Under the pieces are notes generated by a model. That model saw only the letters and a program-made list of their open reading frames with translations, had not been told where the DNA came from and made no database searches. The position numbers and the translations under genes were made by a program. Positions 11,034 to 19,238 of a stretch of 64,000 bases of DNA are shown in pieces. Within the stretch, counting starts at the first letter, position 1. Every line of letters starts with the position of its first letter. Source of the DNA: Cupriavidus sp. 2SB (lineage in GTDB: Bacteria; Pseudomonadota; Gammaproteobacteria; Burkholderiales; Burkholderiaceae); assembly GCF_005503625.1 (NCBI RefSeq), contig NZ_SCMX01000005.1, positions 90,999 through 154,998 of the forward strand, written 5' to 3'.

Positions 11034-11858
11034 ATGACCTCCGAAGACCAGACGCTGTCCCCCCGCCTGTCGCGCTATCAGGCGCTCACGCTGCGCCGCC
11101 ACGGCCCGGTGCTCGAAGTCATCATGGGCGCGGCACAGTCGTCCAACCGCAAGCTGGCCACGGCGGATGCCAACATGCACCGCGAACTGGCCGAGATCTG
11201 GCGCGACATCTCCGCCGATCCCGATATCCGCGTCGCCATCATCCGGGGCGAAGGCAAGGGCTTCTCGGCCGGCGGCGACCTGGCGCTGGTGGAGGACATG
11301 GCCAACGATTTCGAGACCCGCACCCGGGTCTGGCACGAGGCGCGCGACCTCGTTTACAACGTCATCAACTGCGACAAGCCCATCGTCTCCGCCATGCACG
11401 GCCCGGCCGTGGGCGCGGGGCTGGTGGCCGGGCTGCTGGCCGATATCTCGATTGCGTCGAAGACCGCGCGCATCGTCGATGGACACACGCGGCTGGGCGT
11501 GGCTGCGGGCGATCATGCGGCCATCGTGTGGCCGCTGCTGTGCGGAATGGCCAAGGCCAAGTACTATCTGATGCTGTGCGAGTCGGTCAGCGGCGAGGAA
11601 GCCGAGCGGATCGGCCTGGTATCGCTGGCAGTGGAAGAGGACGAACTGGTTGCCAAGGCATTCGAGGTGGCCAACCGGCTCGCGGCGGGTTCGCAATCCG
11701 CCATCCGCTGGACCAAGTACGCGCTCAACAACTGGCTGCGCATGGCCGGTCCCGCGTTCGATACCTCGCTGGCGCTTGAATTCATGGGCTTCGCTGGCCC
11801 CGACGTACACGAAGGCATGGCGAGCCTGCGCGAGAAGCGGCCGCCCCAGTTCCGGTAA
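11034..11858 (+). CDS. Enoyl-CoA hydratase/isomerase family protein
   Basis: 274 residues with the crotonase fold. The two oxyanion-hole segments are [15 protein letters not shown] and [14 protein letters not shown]. The position that carries the catalytic Glu in ordinary hydratases (usually within a PE pair before a Leu/Ile-Gly) reads [15 protein letters not shown], so the standard acid pair appears replaced. That suggests a subgroup with another reaction on an acyl-CoA, such as isomerisation or hydrolysis. The start [11 protein letters not shown] follows a weak AGAGAG site. It sits between the FAH-family gene and phaM on the same strand. Substrate unknown. Confidence 0.88.
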   Translation: MTSEDQTLSPRLSRYQALTLRRHGPVLEVIMGAAQSSNRKLATADANMHRELAEIWRDISADPDIRVAIIRGEGKGFSAGGDLALVEDMANDFETRTRVWHEARDLVYNVINCDKPIVSAMHGPAVGAGLVAGLLADISIASKTARIVDGHTRLGVAAGDHAAIVWPLLCGMAKAKYYLMLCESVSGEEAERIGLVSLAVEEDELVAKAFEVANRLAAGSQSAIRWTKYALNNWLRMAGPAFDTSLALEFMGFAGPDVHEGMASLREKRPPQFR

Positions 11859-11909
11859 CCGGCCGTCCTCTCCCTAGTCGGACGGCCCCGACAGATGGAG
11901 TGCCGCACC

Positions 11910-12722
11910 ATGTTCGGACAGATCCCCGATTTCTCGAATAGCTTCGACCTGCTGCGCAGGATGTGGTCCAGCGGCAGCGGCATGCCCAGCGGCCTGATGC
12001 CTGGCCTGAGCGCAATGACGCCGCCGATGGACCTCGACGAAGTCGACAAGCGCATCCACGACCTCAAGGCCGTGGAAAGCTGGCTCCAGCTCAACACCAA
12101 CCTTCTGCGTACCACGATCCAGGGCCTCGAAGTCCAGCGCGCCACGCTCGTAGCGCTGCAGACTTTCGGCAACGCCCTGTCTCCCGAGAAGATGCAGAGC
12201 GCGATGGAGAACGTGGCCCGCGCGGCCAACGCCCCGAGCGCGCATCCAGCCCATCACGCCAACCCGTTCGAGACGCCGCGCACGGTGTCCGAGGCACAGG
12301 CCGATGCCGAGAACGACGTCCCTGACGAGGAAGAAGCCGACTCGCCGCCCGAGTCTGCCGCCGAAACCGGGGACGCCGCTGCGTCCGACAGCGGCAACGC
12401 GCAACTGCCGCCCAATGCCGCACTGTGGTGGGACCTGCTGCAGCGCCAGTTCGCACAGATCGCCAGCAGCGCGGCGGCGGCCAGCGCCGCGCCGTTCGGC
12501 GGGGGCATGTCGGGGATGCCCGGAATGCCCGGGATGCCAGGATTTGGCGGCATGGCCGCGGGGGCTGACGGCGCCGAGCCGGCCAGTCAGGCGCCCTCGA
12601 CGGCCGCGCCAAAACCCACTGCACGGAAAGCCACCGCGAAAAAGCCTGCTGCAAAGAAGCCTGCAGCCAAGGCGCCCAAAAAGGCAGCCGCCCCAAAAAC
12701 GGCCCCCGACGAGGCCAAGTGA
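11910..12722 (+). CDS. phaM: PHB granule-associated protein PhaM
   Basis: 270 residues. The N-terminus [19 protein letters not shown] and the C-terminal lysine/alanine/proline repeats ([15 protein letters not shown], about 235-260) identify PhaM. In Cupriavidus necator this protein binds and activates PHB synthase PhaC1 and tethers granules to the nucleoid through its basic tail (established for that species). Between the two parts lie a predicted helical region (about 40-110), an acidic linker (about 125-165) and a Gly/Met-rich stretch ([16 protein letters not shown]). The ATG at 11910 was chosen over one 15 bp upstream, because GGAG is well spaced and the family starts at MFGQ. No pha biosynthesis genes are adjacent. 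Confidence 0.92.
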   Translation: MFGQIPDFSNSFDLLRRMWSSGSGMPSGLMPGLSAMTPPMDLDEVDKRIHDLKAVESWLQLNTNLLRTTIQGLEVQRATLVALQTFGNALSPEKMQSAMENVARAANAPSAHPAHHANPFETPRTVSEAQADAENDVPDEEEADSPPESAAETGDAAASDSGNAQLPPNAALWWDLLQRQFAQIASSAAAASAAPFGGGMSGMPGMPGMPGFGGMAAGADGAEPASQAPSTAAPKPTARKATAKKPAAKKPAAKAPKKAAAPKTAPDEAK

Positions 12723-12849
12723 TGCATGCCGGGCGTGGCCAACGCTCGGCCTCCCCCCTCGCGGGAAGTGTCGTAGTCGCACCACTTTCGGGCGCCCTGT
12801 CAGGCGCACCGATAAAAATCCATCAGCGTTTGCTGAAAGACACTAGAGA

Positions 12850-12867
12850 AAACATTCGAGAATGTTT
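12850..12867. promoter_or_regulatory. Perfect palindrome, candidate operator
   Basis: Arms AAACATTC and GAATGTTT, 8 bp each, with a 2-bp spacer, inside an AT-richer island 42-59 bp upstream of the ferritin-like gene. It lies just before a good -10 hexamer (TAGAAT, 12877-12882) and would cover the -35 position. The cognate regulator is unknown. Confidence 0.5.
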
Positions 12868-12876
12868 CCTGTCTGG

Positions 12877-12882
12877 TAGAAT
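12877..12882 (+). promoter_or_regulatory. Candidate -10 element for the ferritin-like gene
   Basis: TAGAAT about 27 bp upstream of the ATG at 12909. The -35 region has no close match and coincides with the palindrome at 12850-12867. Confidence 0.45.
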
Positions 12883-12908
12883 CCGCCAGTGATTTCAAAG
12901 GCTTAGGC

Positions 12909-13754
12909 ATGCTCTACCCCGAACTCTTCAAATCGTTGGAAGCGGTCCGCTGGCACATGGACAAGGACATCCCGTGGGATTCCTTCGACGCGAGCCTGCT
13001 CACCGACGACCAGGCGAAGACCATCCGCATGAACGCAATCACCGAATGGTCGGCCCTGCCCGCCACGGAAATGTTCCTGCGCGACAACCGCGACGATTCC
13101 GATTTTTCGGCGTTCATGAGCATCTGGTTCTTCGAGGAACAGAAGCATTCGCTGGTGCTGATGGAATATCTGCGCCGCTTCCGTCCGGACCTGGTCCCGA
13201 CCGAGGAAGAACTGCACGCCGTGCGCTTCGAGTTCGATCCGGCCCCGCCGCTGGAAACGCTGATGCTGCATTTCTGCGGCGAGATCCGCCTGAACCACTG
13301 GTACCGCCGCGCTGCCGAATGGCACTCGGAACCGGTGATCAAGCATATCTACCGCACGCTGTCGCAGGATGAAGCCCGCCATGGCGGCGCCTACCTGCGC
13401 TACATGAAGAAGTACCTGGCCCAGTTCGGCGATACCGCCCGTGCCGCGTTCGCCAAGATCGGTGTCCTGATGGCTTCGGCTCGCCGCACCGAGAAGCCGC
13501 TGCACCCGACCAACCTGCACGTGAACAAGGCCCTGTTCCCGAACGACACGGTGCAATCGCGCCTGCCGGACCCGGACTGGCTCGAGCACTGGCTCGACGA
13601 ACAGATCCGCTTCGACGAGGTCTGGGAGAAGAAGGTCATCGAACGGATCCTGCACAACATGTCGCTGCTGTTCGAGCGCACGTTCGATTCCGTCCAGGAC
13701 CTGAACCGCTACCGCAAGGAACTGAACGCCAACCTGCAGGCCGCCCAAGCCTGA
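12909..13754 (+). CDS. Ferritin-like diiron protein (acyl-ACP desaturase-like fold)
   Basis: 281 residues, mostly helical. Carboxylate-bridged diiron motifs are visible: a Glu near residue 54 (PATEMF), EEQKH (E77, H80), a Glu at 125 (CGEIRLNHW) and DEARH (E155, H158). The paired ExxH pattern is that of the ferritin/ribonucleotide reductase-like superfamily, in the arrangement used by acyl-ACP desaturases and related oxidases. There is no signal or membrane segment. The substrate is unknown; an oxidase or desaturase-type reaction is inferred. It is monocistronic, with its own promoter containing a palindrome and a strong terminator. Confidence 0.82.
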   Translation: MLYPELFKSLEAVRWHMDKDIPWDSFDASLLTDDQAKTIRMNAITEWSALPATEMFLRDNRDDSDFSAFMSIWFFEEQKHSLVLMEYLRRFRPDLVPTEEELHAVRFEFDPAPPLETLMLHFCGEIRLNHWYRRAAEWHSEPVIKHIYRTLSQDEARHGGAYLRYMKKYLAQFGDTARAAFAKIGVLMASARRTEKPLHPTNLHVNKALFPNDTVQSRLPDPDWLEHWLDEQIRFDEVWEKKVIERILHNMSLLFERTFDSVQDLNRYRKELNANLQAAQA

Positions 13755-13782
13755 GTTGACGCTTCTCCGCCGCGTGACAAGA

Positions 13783-13807
13783 CCCCATCGGATACGATGG
13801 GGTTTTT
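13783..13807 (+). terminator. Rho-independent terminator after the ferritin-like gene
   Basis: Arms CCCCATCG / CGATGGGG with loop GATA, followed by TTTTT, 29 bp after the stop. Confidence 0.9.
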
Positions 13808-13843
13808 CATTGGCGCGCCGACTTTTCCGACTCGCTCTCTCCC

Positions 13844-14335
13844 ATGAACGCACCCGCCTACGAATCCAAGCTCGTTCCCGCCGACGACATCGCCGCCCTG
13901 CAAGCCGCCGTGGCCGCGCTGCCCCGCCCGCTGGTCTTCACCAACGGCGTGTTCGACATCCTCCATCGCGGCCACGCCACCTACCTGGCGCAGGCCCGCG
14001 CGATGGGCGCCAGCCTGGTGCTGGGCGTGAACAGCGACGCGTCGGTGAAGATGCTGGGCAAGGGCGACGACCGCCCGCTCAACAACGAGGCCGACCGCAT
14101 GGCATTACTTGCCGCACTGGCCGCCGTGGACCTCGTGGCAATGTTCCGCGAGCAGACGCCGGTGGAGTTGATCCGGCTGGTACGCCCGGATATCTACGTG
14201 AAGGGCGGCGATTACGATATCGACACGCTGGAGGAAACGCGGCTGGTGCGGAGTTGGGGCGGCGAGGCGTATGCCATCCCATTCCTGCATGACCGGTCGA
14301 CGACGAAGTTGTTGACGAAGGTGAGGGCTGGCTGA
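13844..14335 (+). CDS. hldE: D-glycero-beta-D-manno-heptose 1-phosphate adenylyltransferase
   Basis: 163 residues matching only the nucleotidyltransferase half of HldE (also called RfaE2 or HldC). Features: VFTNGVFDILHRGH with the HxGH nucleotide-binding motif at 41-44, GVNSDASVKMLGKG, VKGGDYDIDTL, and the C-terminal DRSTTKLLTK. It activates heptose 1-phosphate with ATP to ADP-heptose for the lipopolysaccharide inner core. The kinase half (HldE1/HldD partner genes) is not in the window, consistent with the separate-gene arrangement of beta-proteobacteria. It is followed by a repeat block. Confidence 0.94.
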   Translation: MNAPAYESKLVPADDIAALQAAVAALPRPLVFTNGVFDILHRGHATYLAQARAMGASLVLGVNSDASVKMLGKGDDRPLNNEADRMALLAALAAVDLVAMFREQTPVELIRLVRPDIYVKGGDYDIDTLEETRLVRSWGGEAYAIPFLHDRSTTKLLTKVRAG

Positions 14336-14363
14336 GTTTGCGGTTCTCCCGCACTGTTCTGGC

Positions 14364-14405
14364 TCCCCTCTCCCCCGCCCCTCTCCCGCAAGCGGGAGAG
14401 GGGAG
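14364..14405. repeat. Short inverted repeat of the CCCCTCTCCC family
   Basis: Arms CCCCTCTCCCGC and GCGGGAGAGGGG around AA, preceded by a further CCCTCTCCCCCG. It belongs to the same family as copies at 14.44, 44.85, 46.35 and 58.80 kb. It lies between convergent genes hldE and the SPOR protein gene and may act as a two-way terminator. Confidence 0.85.
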
Positions 14406-14442
14406 AAAACCGAGGGTCGGTGCGAATGCTGCTGCCGGTATG

Positions 14443-14572
14443 CTCCCCTCTCCCACGAAGTGGGAGAGGGGTTGGGGGAGAGGGCCGGAGGGTCTGCTTG
14501 CCGACCATACGGCAATTTGCACTGCTGCCCCTCTCCCCCGCCCCTCTCCCGCAAGCGGGAGAGGGGAAAAAA
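14443..14572. repeat. Composite REP-like element, copy A
   Basis: A roughly 130-bp unit: a left hairpin (TCTCCCACGAAGTGGGAGA core, then GGGGTTGGGGGAGAGGGC), a spacer containing GTCTGCTTGCCGACC and CGGCAATTTGCACTGCTG, and a right hairpin (CCTCTCCCGCAAGCGGGAGA core). The whole unit, including the spacer, recurs at 58801-58928 with few changes, so this is one repeated element, not two chance hairpins. Confidence 0.85.
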
Positions 14573-14575
14573 CCA

Positions 14576-15352
14576 TCAGCCCCGCGCCGCACCTTCGACG
14601 CGCGCCTGCATCCCTCCCTTGCAAGCCTGCATCACCTCCGCCCCATAGCGCTGGCGCACCTCTTCCATCCGCGCGCGCAGCGCTTCGTCCGTGGTTGCCA
14701 CGCGCAGCCATTGGCGCGAGATATTGCGCGGGGCGTCGCTGATCAGCGCCGTGCGGACGCCCTGGCCTCGCAGGGATTCCAGGAATCGATCCGCGCGCTC
14801 CCGTTCGCGGAACAGGCCTAGCGATACCGTGAAGGACTCCGCTTCCTCATTGCTGACCACCGAGACATCCGTCACCTTGCGGCGGCGTAGTTCGGCCAGC
14901 TTGCGGTCGGCGTTTTCGCGCGTGGCCTGCGCGGGCAGATGCACCCACCAGCGCACCTGTTCGCTGCGTTCGAACTGATCTACCGGCAACGTGCTGCCCG
15001 CTGCAATCGCCACCAGATCCTCGCGTGCGTGAGCGACGGACTGCGCCGTGAAGCCGCCCATTTCCATGCAGCTATCCTCGGCCCGCACGGGAGCCGATGT
15101 CGATGCCAGCGTGACCTTGCCGGGCGTGGCGCTGCGCGGTGCGGGCGTGGCGGCGGGCGCAGACGCGTCGTCGCGCGGTTGCAGTTCCATCCGTTCGCCG
15201 CGCACCTGCTGATCCACACGCTGTGGCTCGCGCGGGCTTTCGAACAACCCTGAGAAGGGCTGCGGACCGAACGCGCCCAGCAAGGCCGCCAGCAGCAAGG
15301 CGTTGGCCACCAACAGGGCGATCAGCAGGATGTTCAGACCTTTCCGGGACAT
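14576..15352 (-). CDS. SPOR-domain membrane protein
   Basis: 258 residues. A membrane anchor lies at about 7-28 (LNILLIALLVANALLLAALLG), then a Pro/Ala-rich periplasmic linker. A SPOR domain follows at about 145-225 (RWWVHLPAQATRENADRKLAELRRRK and the second half FTVSLGLFRERERADRFLESL). SPOR domains bind glycan strands lacking stem peptides at the division site, so a septal or envelope role is likely. It is the last gene of the birA-coaX operon, 45 bp after coaX; this order is common in the Burkholderiaceae. A C-terminal basic tail contains a single Cys (MQACKGG). Confidence 0.86.
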   Translation of the reverse strand: MSRKGLNILLIALLVANALLLAALLGAFGPQPFSGLFESPREPQRVDQQVRGERMELQPRDDASAPAATPAPRSATPGKVTLASTSAPVRAEDSCMEMGGFTAQSVAHAREDLVAIAAGSTLPVDQFERSEQVRWWVHLPAQATRENADRKLAELRRRKVTDVSVVSNEEAESFTVSLGLFRERERADRFLESLRGQGVRTALISDAPRNISRQWLRVATTDEALRARMEEVRQRYGAEVMQACKGGMQARVEGAARG

Positions 15353-15397
15353 GGGGAAGCGCGCAGGTGTTTGTCAGTAGGAGCCAGGGTCGGCCAA

Positions 15398-16246
15398 TCA
15401 GGCAGGTTGCGCCATCGCATGCAACCCAAGCAGCACAAGATTATCGTGCATCTCGAAGGGCATCGCGAGCGCGCCGGCCACCGCGTGGCGCGCTCCACCC
15501 GACAGCAGGCAGCGCACCGGCCCGCGTTCGCCCAACGCGCGCCAACTGCGCTCGATGGCACCGGCCTGTGCAGCCAGGCAGCCTGCAGCGATGGCATCGT
15601 GAGTGTTGTCTGCGCCCAACGCTCGCACCGCGCGCGCGGCGCCCGCACCGGTGTCCAGCACATCGAGTTCGGGCAGTTGCGCCGTGTTGCGCGCCAGCGT
15701 GCCCAGCATCAATTCCAGCCCCGGCAGGATCAGCCCACCCTCGAAGCGCGCCCCTTCCGGCGTGGCCGTGACGATATCGAGCGTCGTCGCCGTGCCGGCC
15801 GTGACGATCAGCAGCGTCTCCCCGGGCAGCCAGCGATGCGCGCCGATGCTGCCGACCCACCGATCCACGCCAAGCTGCGTGGGCTCGCGATACCCATTGA
15901 CGAGGTTGCCGTACGCGCTGACCGTGCGTACCCATTGCAGCGGTACATCGCCCGGCACGTCACCGAATGCTTCGGCCAGCAGCGCCTCGACCTCTCCGGC
16001 CAGCGTGGCACCGGCCACGTTGGCGATCCAGACAGCCGGTGCCACCCCGGCACCTCGCAGATGACGCCATGTACCCACCAGCGCGGCCCGCTCGGCCGGC
16101 ACTGCGTGCGATGCCGCACCGGCGTGCTGCCACGGCGTGGGCAGCGCACCCGACTGGGTAGTCTGTGCAAGGGGTGGCGGCTGGCTATCGTCGCACCATG
16201 CCCACTTCAACCGTGTGTTGCCGATGTCGATCAGCAGTGCGCTCAT
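15398..16246 (-). CDS. coaX: Type III pantothenate kinase
   Basis: 282 residues of the ASKHA-fold CoaX family. The phosphate-1 motif is [13 protein letters not shown] at residues 4-16, the pantothenate-binding [11 protein letters not shown] lies near the middle, [11 protein letters not shown] follows, and [11 protein letters not shown] and LSGGARH are near the C-terminus. It phosphorylates pantothenate, the first step to coenzyme A. The start overlaps the birA stop by 4 bp (ATGA), showing translational coupling. Type III enzymes replace CoaA in many proteobacteria. Confidence 0.96.
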   Translation of the reverse strand: MSALLIDIGNTRLKWAWCDDSQPPPLAQTTQSGALPTPWQHAGAASHAVPAERAALVGTWRHLRGAGVAPAVWIANVAGATLAGEVEALLAEAFGDVPGDVPLQWVRTVSAYGNLVNGYREPTQLGVDRWVGSIGAHRWLPGETLLIVTAGTATTLDIVTATPEGARFEGGLILPGLELMLGTLARNTAQLPELDVLDTGAGAARAVRALGADNTHDAIAAGCLAAQAGAIERSWRALGERGPVRCLLSGGARHAVAGALAMPFEMHDNLVLLGLHAMAQPA

Positions 16247-17121
16247 GCCGGGGCTCCACGCAGCGAGACTTCGCCGCTGGTGATCGGCTCCAGCCCGTTG
16301 GCCGTCTCCAGCAGCAGGTGGCCCTCGCCATCGACGCCACGCGCCAGCCCCTCGGCCACCACCGCGCCGTCGTGCAGCAGCCGCACCGGCTCGTTGCGGA
16401 ACGCGTCGCGCGCAGACCATGCCGGGGCCAGCGGTGCAAAACCTTCGGCCAGAAATACTTCGCGCATCGCCGCCAGCCGGTTCAGCACGGCACCGAGGAT
16501 GCGCGTGGGATCGCGATGCGGATCGAAAGTCGGCAGCACCTCGGCCACGCCCGACAGGTCGCGACCCAGCGCCGCTTCCATGCGTGCATCGCGTACGAGA
16601 TTCAGGCCGATGCCGATCACGGCCCACAGGCGCTGCGGCCCCGCAGGCACCGACTCGATCAGGATGCCGGCCAGCTTGCGGCCATCCACCTGCAGGTCGT
16701 TCGGCCACTTGAGCCCCACCGCCGTCGCCGCCCCGCAATCCTCCAGCGCCTGCGCCACGGCCAGCCCTACAGCCAGGCTCAGTCCGCTGAGGCGCGCCGG
16801 CGCCAGTGCCAGCGGCATCGCTACCGAAAATGTCAATCCAGCCTGCCCTTGCCACGGACGCCCTTGCCGACCGCGACCGGCTGTCTGCCGATACGCCACG
16901 CGCACCTGGGCCCGCGCGTCGTCCCAGGTTGCCGAGCGGCATGCCTGCGTCAGGTCGGCATTGGTCGAACCCGTCTCGGCCACGACATCGACCTGCCAGT
17001 CTCGCGCCGCGCCACCATCGAGAGTGCGCCGCAAGACGCTTTCATCGATGTGCCACGCCGGCAGCGCGGCAGCATCGTCGGTGAGGGCAGAGATCGGCGT
17101 GGAGGTTGAGCGGTCGGGCAT
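16243..17121 (-). CDS. birA: Biotin--[acetyl-CoA-carboxylase] ligase
   Basis: 292 residues. The catalytic core has the biotinyl-AMP loop GRGRQGRPW, the substrate motif [19 protein letters not shown] and a C-terminal SH3-like domain (about 245-290). It makes biotinyl-AMP and transfers biotin to the carboxyl carrier protein of acetyl-CoA carboxylase. The N-terminal winged helix that lets E. coli BirA act as a repressor is missing: the extra 45 residues before ETGSTNADL do not look like DNA-binding sequence. The enzyme is therefore probably monofunctional. First gene of birA-coaX-SPOR. Confidence 0.95.
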   Translation of the reverse strand: MPDRSTSTPISALTDDAAALPAWHIDESVLRRTLDGGAARDWQVDVVAETGSTNADLTQACRSATWDDARAQVRVAYRQTAGRGRQGRPWQGQAGLTFSVAMPLALAPARLSGLSLAVGLAVAQALEDCGAATAVGLKWPNDLQVDGRKLAGILIESVPAGPQRLWAVIGIGLNLVRDARMEAALGRDLSGVAEVLPTFDPHRDPTRILGAVLNRLAAMREVFLAEGFAPLAPAWSARDAFRNEPVRLLHDGAVVAEGLARGVDGEGHLLLETANGLEPITSGEVSLRGAPA

Positions 17122-17259
17122 GTAGGAAAAATCCGGGTAACGAAACGCGGGCGCGGGGCTGCCGAGATTGTAGCTGTGGCCGTGTCAGAGGATGTCTGGC
17201 GGCAACTCGGCGATGGGTAGCATAGAATCGGGACTCAGCCATCACATCATCACCCTCTT

Positions 17260-18390
17260 TTGGACAGCCCCCCGACGCCCGCCATCGACATCTCGCGCCA
17301 GGACGGCGCCTGCAGCGTCAGCCTGCAGGGCGACTGGACCGCGCTCGCGCTTGCCGGCTGCCATGAGGCCAAGGGCCTGCGCGGACAACTGCAGAAGCTT
17401 GCCGGCGCACCCGACAACACGCGCTGGTCTCTTGCCGCCGTGACACGGCTCGACCACATCGGTGCGCAACTGATCTGGCAGGCGTGGAACGGCCGCATGC
17501 CCGAGCGCGTGGAACTGAACGAGGGCCAGCGCCGCGTGTTCGACCGCATCGCCGGGCTGCGCAACGATGGCTGGAAGAAGACGATGGTCGACCGGTTCAA
17601 TCCGATCACGCTCTTCGGCGCCGCGCTGATATCGTTCTTCGCGCAACTCGGGGTGGGCATCACGATGCTCGGCCAGCTGACCTTCGACCTGTTCCGCTTC
17701 CTGCGTGCGCCGCAGCGTGGTCCGTGGCGCGAGATCTCGGCCAATATCTACAACGTGGGCTACAAGGCGCTGGGCATCACGGCGCTGGTGGGGTTCCTGA
17801 TCGGCATCGTGCTGTCGTACCTGTCCGCCAACCAGTTGCGGATCTTTGGCGCCAGCACCTTCATCGTCAACATCCTGGGCATGGCCGTGATCCGCGAACT
17901 GGGTCCTGTGCTGGCGGCCATCCTGATCGCGGGGCGCTCGGGCTCGGCCATCACCGCACAGATCGGCGTGATGCGCGTGACCGAGGAGCTCGATGCGATG
18001 CGCGTGATGGGCATCTCGCACGGCTTCCGGCTGATCATGCCGCGCGTGATCGCGCTGGCCATCGCCATGCCGCTGCTGGTAGCGTGGACGGATCTCATGG
18101 CCCTGCTCGGTGGCATGACCGCCGCGCGCTTCCAGCTCGGCATCAGCTTTGCCTTCTTCCTGCGCCAGCTGCCCGATGCGGTGCCCGTTGCCAACCTGTG
18201 GCTCGGGCTCGGCAAGGGCGTGGCATTCGGCATGCTGATCGCGCTGACGGCCTGCCACTATGGCCTGCGCATCCGGCCCAACACGCAGAGCCTGGGCGAA
18301 GGGACGACGGCATCGGTGGTGACGTCGATCACCGTGGTGATCATCGCCGACGCGATCTTCGCCATCCTCTTCAAGGACGTGGGGCTATGA
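17260..18390 (+). CDS. mlaE: MlaE-type lipid ABC transporter permease fused to a STAS domain
   Basis: 376 residues. About 1-100 form a STAS-like domain (ISRQDGACSVSLQGDWTALAL), which is a separate MlaB protein in E. coli. About 130-376 is the MlaE permease with five or six membrane helices and the conserved IRELGPVLAAILIAGRSGSA and EELDAMRVMGIS segments. It is the inner-membrane channel of an MCE phospholipid transport system. No ATG precedes the domain; a stop lies upstream at 17218, so TTG at 17260 is the likely start, with no good ribosome site. First gene of a four-gene operon, overlapping the next by 4 bp. Confidence 0.9.
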   Translation: MDSPPTPAIDISRQDGACSVSLQGDWTALALAGCHEAKGLRGQLQKLAGAPDNTRWSLAAVTRLDHIGAQLIWQAWNGRMPERVELNEGQRRVFDRIAGLRNDGWKKTMVDRFNPITLFGAALISFFAQLGVGITMLGQLTFDLFRFLRAPQRGPWREISANIYNVGYKALGITALVGFLIGIVLSYLSANQLRIFGASTFIVNILGMAVIRELGPVLAAILIAGRSGSAITAQIGVMRVTEELDAMRVMGISHGFRLIMPRVIALAIAMPLLVAWTDLMALLGGMTAARFQLGISFAFFLRQLPDAVPVANLWLGLGKGVAFGMLIALTACHYGLRIRPNTQSLGEGTTASVVTSITVVIIADAIFAILFKDVGL

Positions 18391-19238
18391 CCGATTCCAT
18401 GCCACCCGACGTCCAGCGCGGTACGCCACGCGAGAAAATCATCGAGGTGCGCGACCTCGTGAAACGCTATGGCGACAACGTGGTGCATGACGGCCTGAAC
18501 CTCGACGTCTATCGTGGCGAAGTCCTGTCGATCGTCGGTGGCTCCGGCACCGGCAAGACCGTGTTGCTGCGGCAGATTGTCGGGCTCGACCGGCCCACCT
18601 CCGGCACCATCCGCGTGTTTGGCGAGAACCCGGCCGCGCTGACCGCCGCGCAACTGCAGGCCCTGCGCAACCGCTGGGGATTGCAGTTCCAGCGCGGCGC
18701 GCTGTTCTCGGCACTGTCCGTGATCGACAACATCGCGCTGCCGCTGCGTGAATTGCGCGCGTTGCCGGACAACCTGATCTGCCAGGCCTCGCTGCTGAAA
18801 CTGCAACTCGTGGGACTCTCGGCCAAGGATGCCGACAAGATGCCATCCGATCTTTCGGGCGGCATGATCAAGCGCGTGGCGCTGGCCCGCGCACTGGCAC
18901 TGGAACCGGAACTCGTTTTCCTGGACGAACCCACTGCCGGCCTGGACCCGATGGCGTCCGACGACTACGTGGACCTGATCCGCGAACTGCGCCGCGAGCT
19001 AGGCCTGACCGTGGTCATGATCACGCACGACCTGGACACCCTTGTGGCGCTGTCCGACCGCGTGGCCGTGCTGGCCGACCACAAGGTGCTGGCCGCCGCG
19101 CCCATCCCCGAAGTCATCCGGGTCGATCATCCTTTCATTCGTGAATATTTTCTGGGCGACCGCGCCCAGCGCGCGCTGCAGGCGCTGCCCGCCCCGCACG
19201 GGTCCGGCAACTCCGCAGCGCCCAGTGGAGACACCTGA
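18387..19238 (+). CDS. mlaF: MlaF-type ABC transporter ATP-binding protein
   Basis: 283 residues. Walker A GGSGTGKT (51-58), Q-loop in WGLQFQRGALF, signature LSGGMIKRV, Walker B LVFLDEPTAGLDP and switch His in MITHDLDTL are all intact. The GALF after the Q-loop is typical of the Mkl/MlaF group. It powers the MlaE permease. The start ATG overlaps the permease stop (ATGA), and the stop shares its last base with the next start, so the three products are made in a coupled way. A C-terminal 35-residue Ala/Pro-rich tail is unconserved. Confidence 0.95.
   Translation: MTDSMPPDVQRGTPREKIIEVRDLVKRYGDNVVHDGLNLDVYRGEVLSIVGGSGTGKTVLLRQIVGLDRPTSGTIRVFGENPAALTAAQLQALRNRWGLQFQRGALFSALSVIDNIALPLRELRALPDNLICQASLLKLQLVGLSAKDADKMPSDLSGGMIKRVALARALALEPELVFLDEPTAGLDPMASDDYVDLIRELRRELGLTVVMITHDLDTLVALSDRVAVLADHKVLAAAPIPEVIRVDHPFIREYFLGDRAQRALQALPAPHGSGNSAAPSGDT

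Noticed and set aside
14340..14575. Possible CRISPR array from repeated CCTCTCCC units
   Set aside because: Units are inverted hairpins with irregular spacing, and the spacer itself is conserved at another locus, so this is a REP-like family.
17195..17230. TAGAAT near 17223 as the mlaE promoter
   Set aside because: No acceptable -35 lies at 16-18 bp; the match alone is too weak to annotate.
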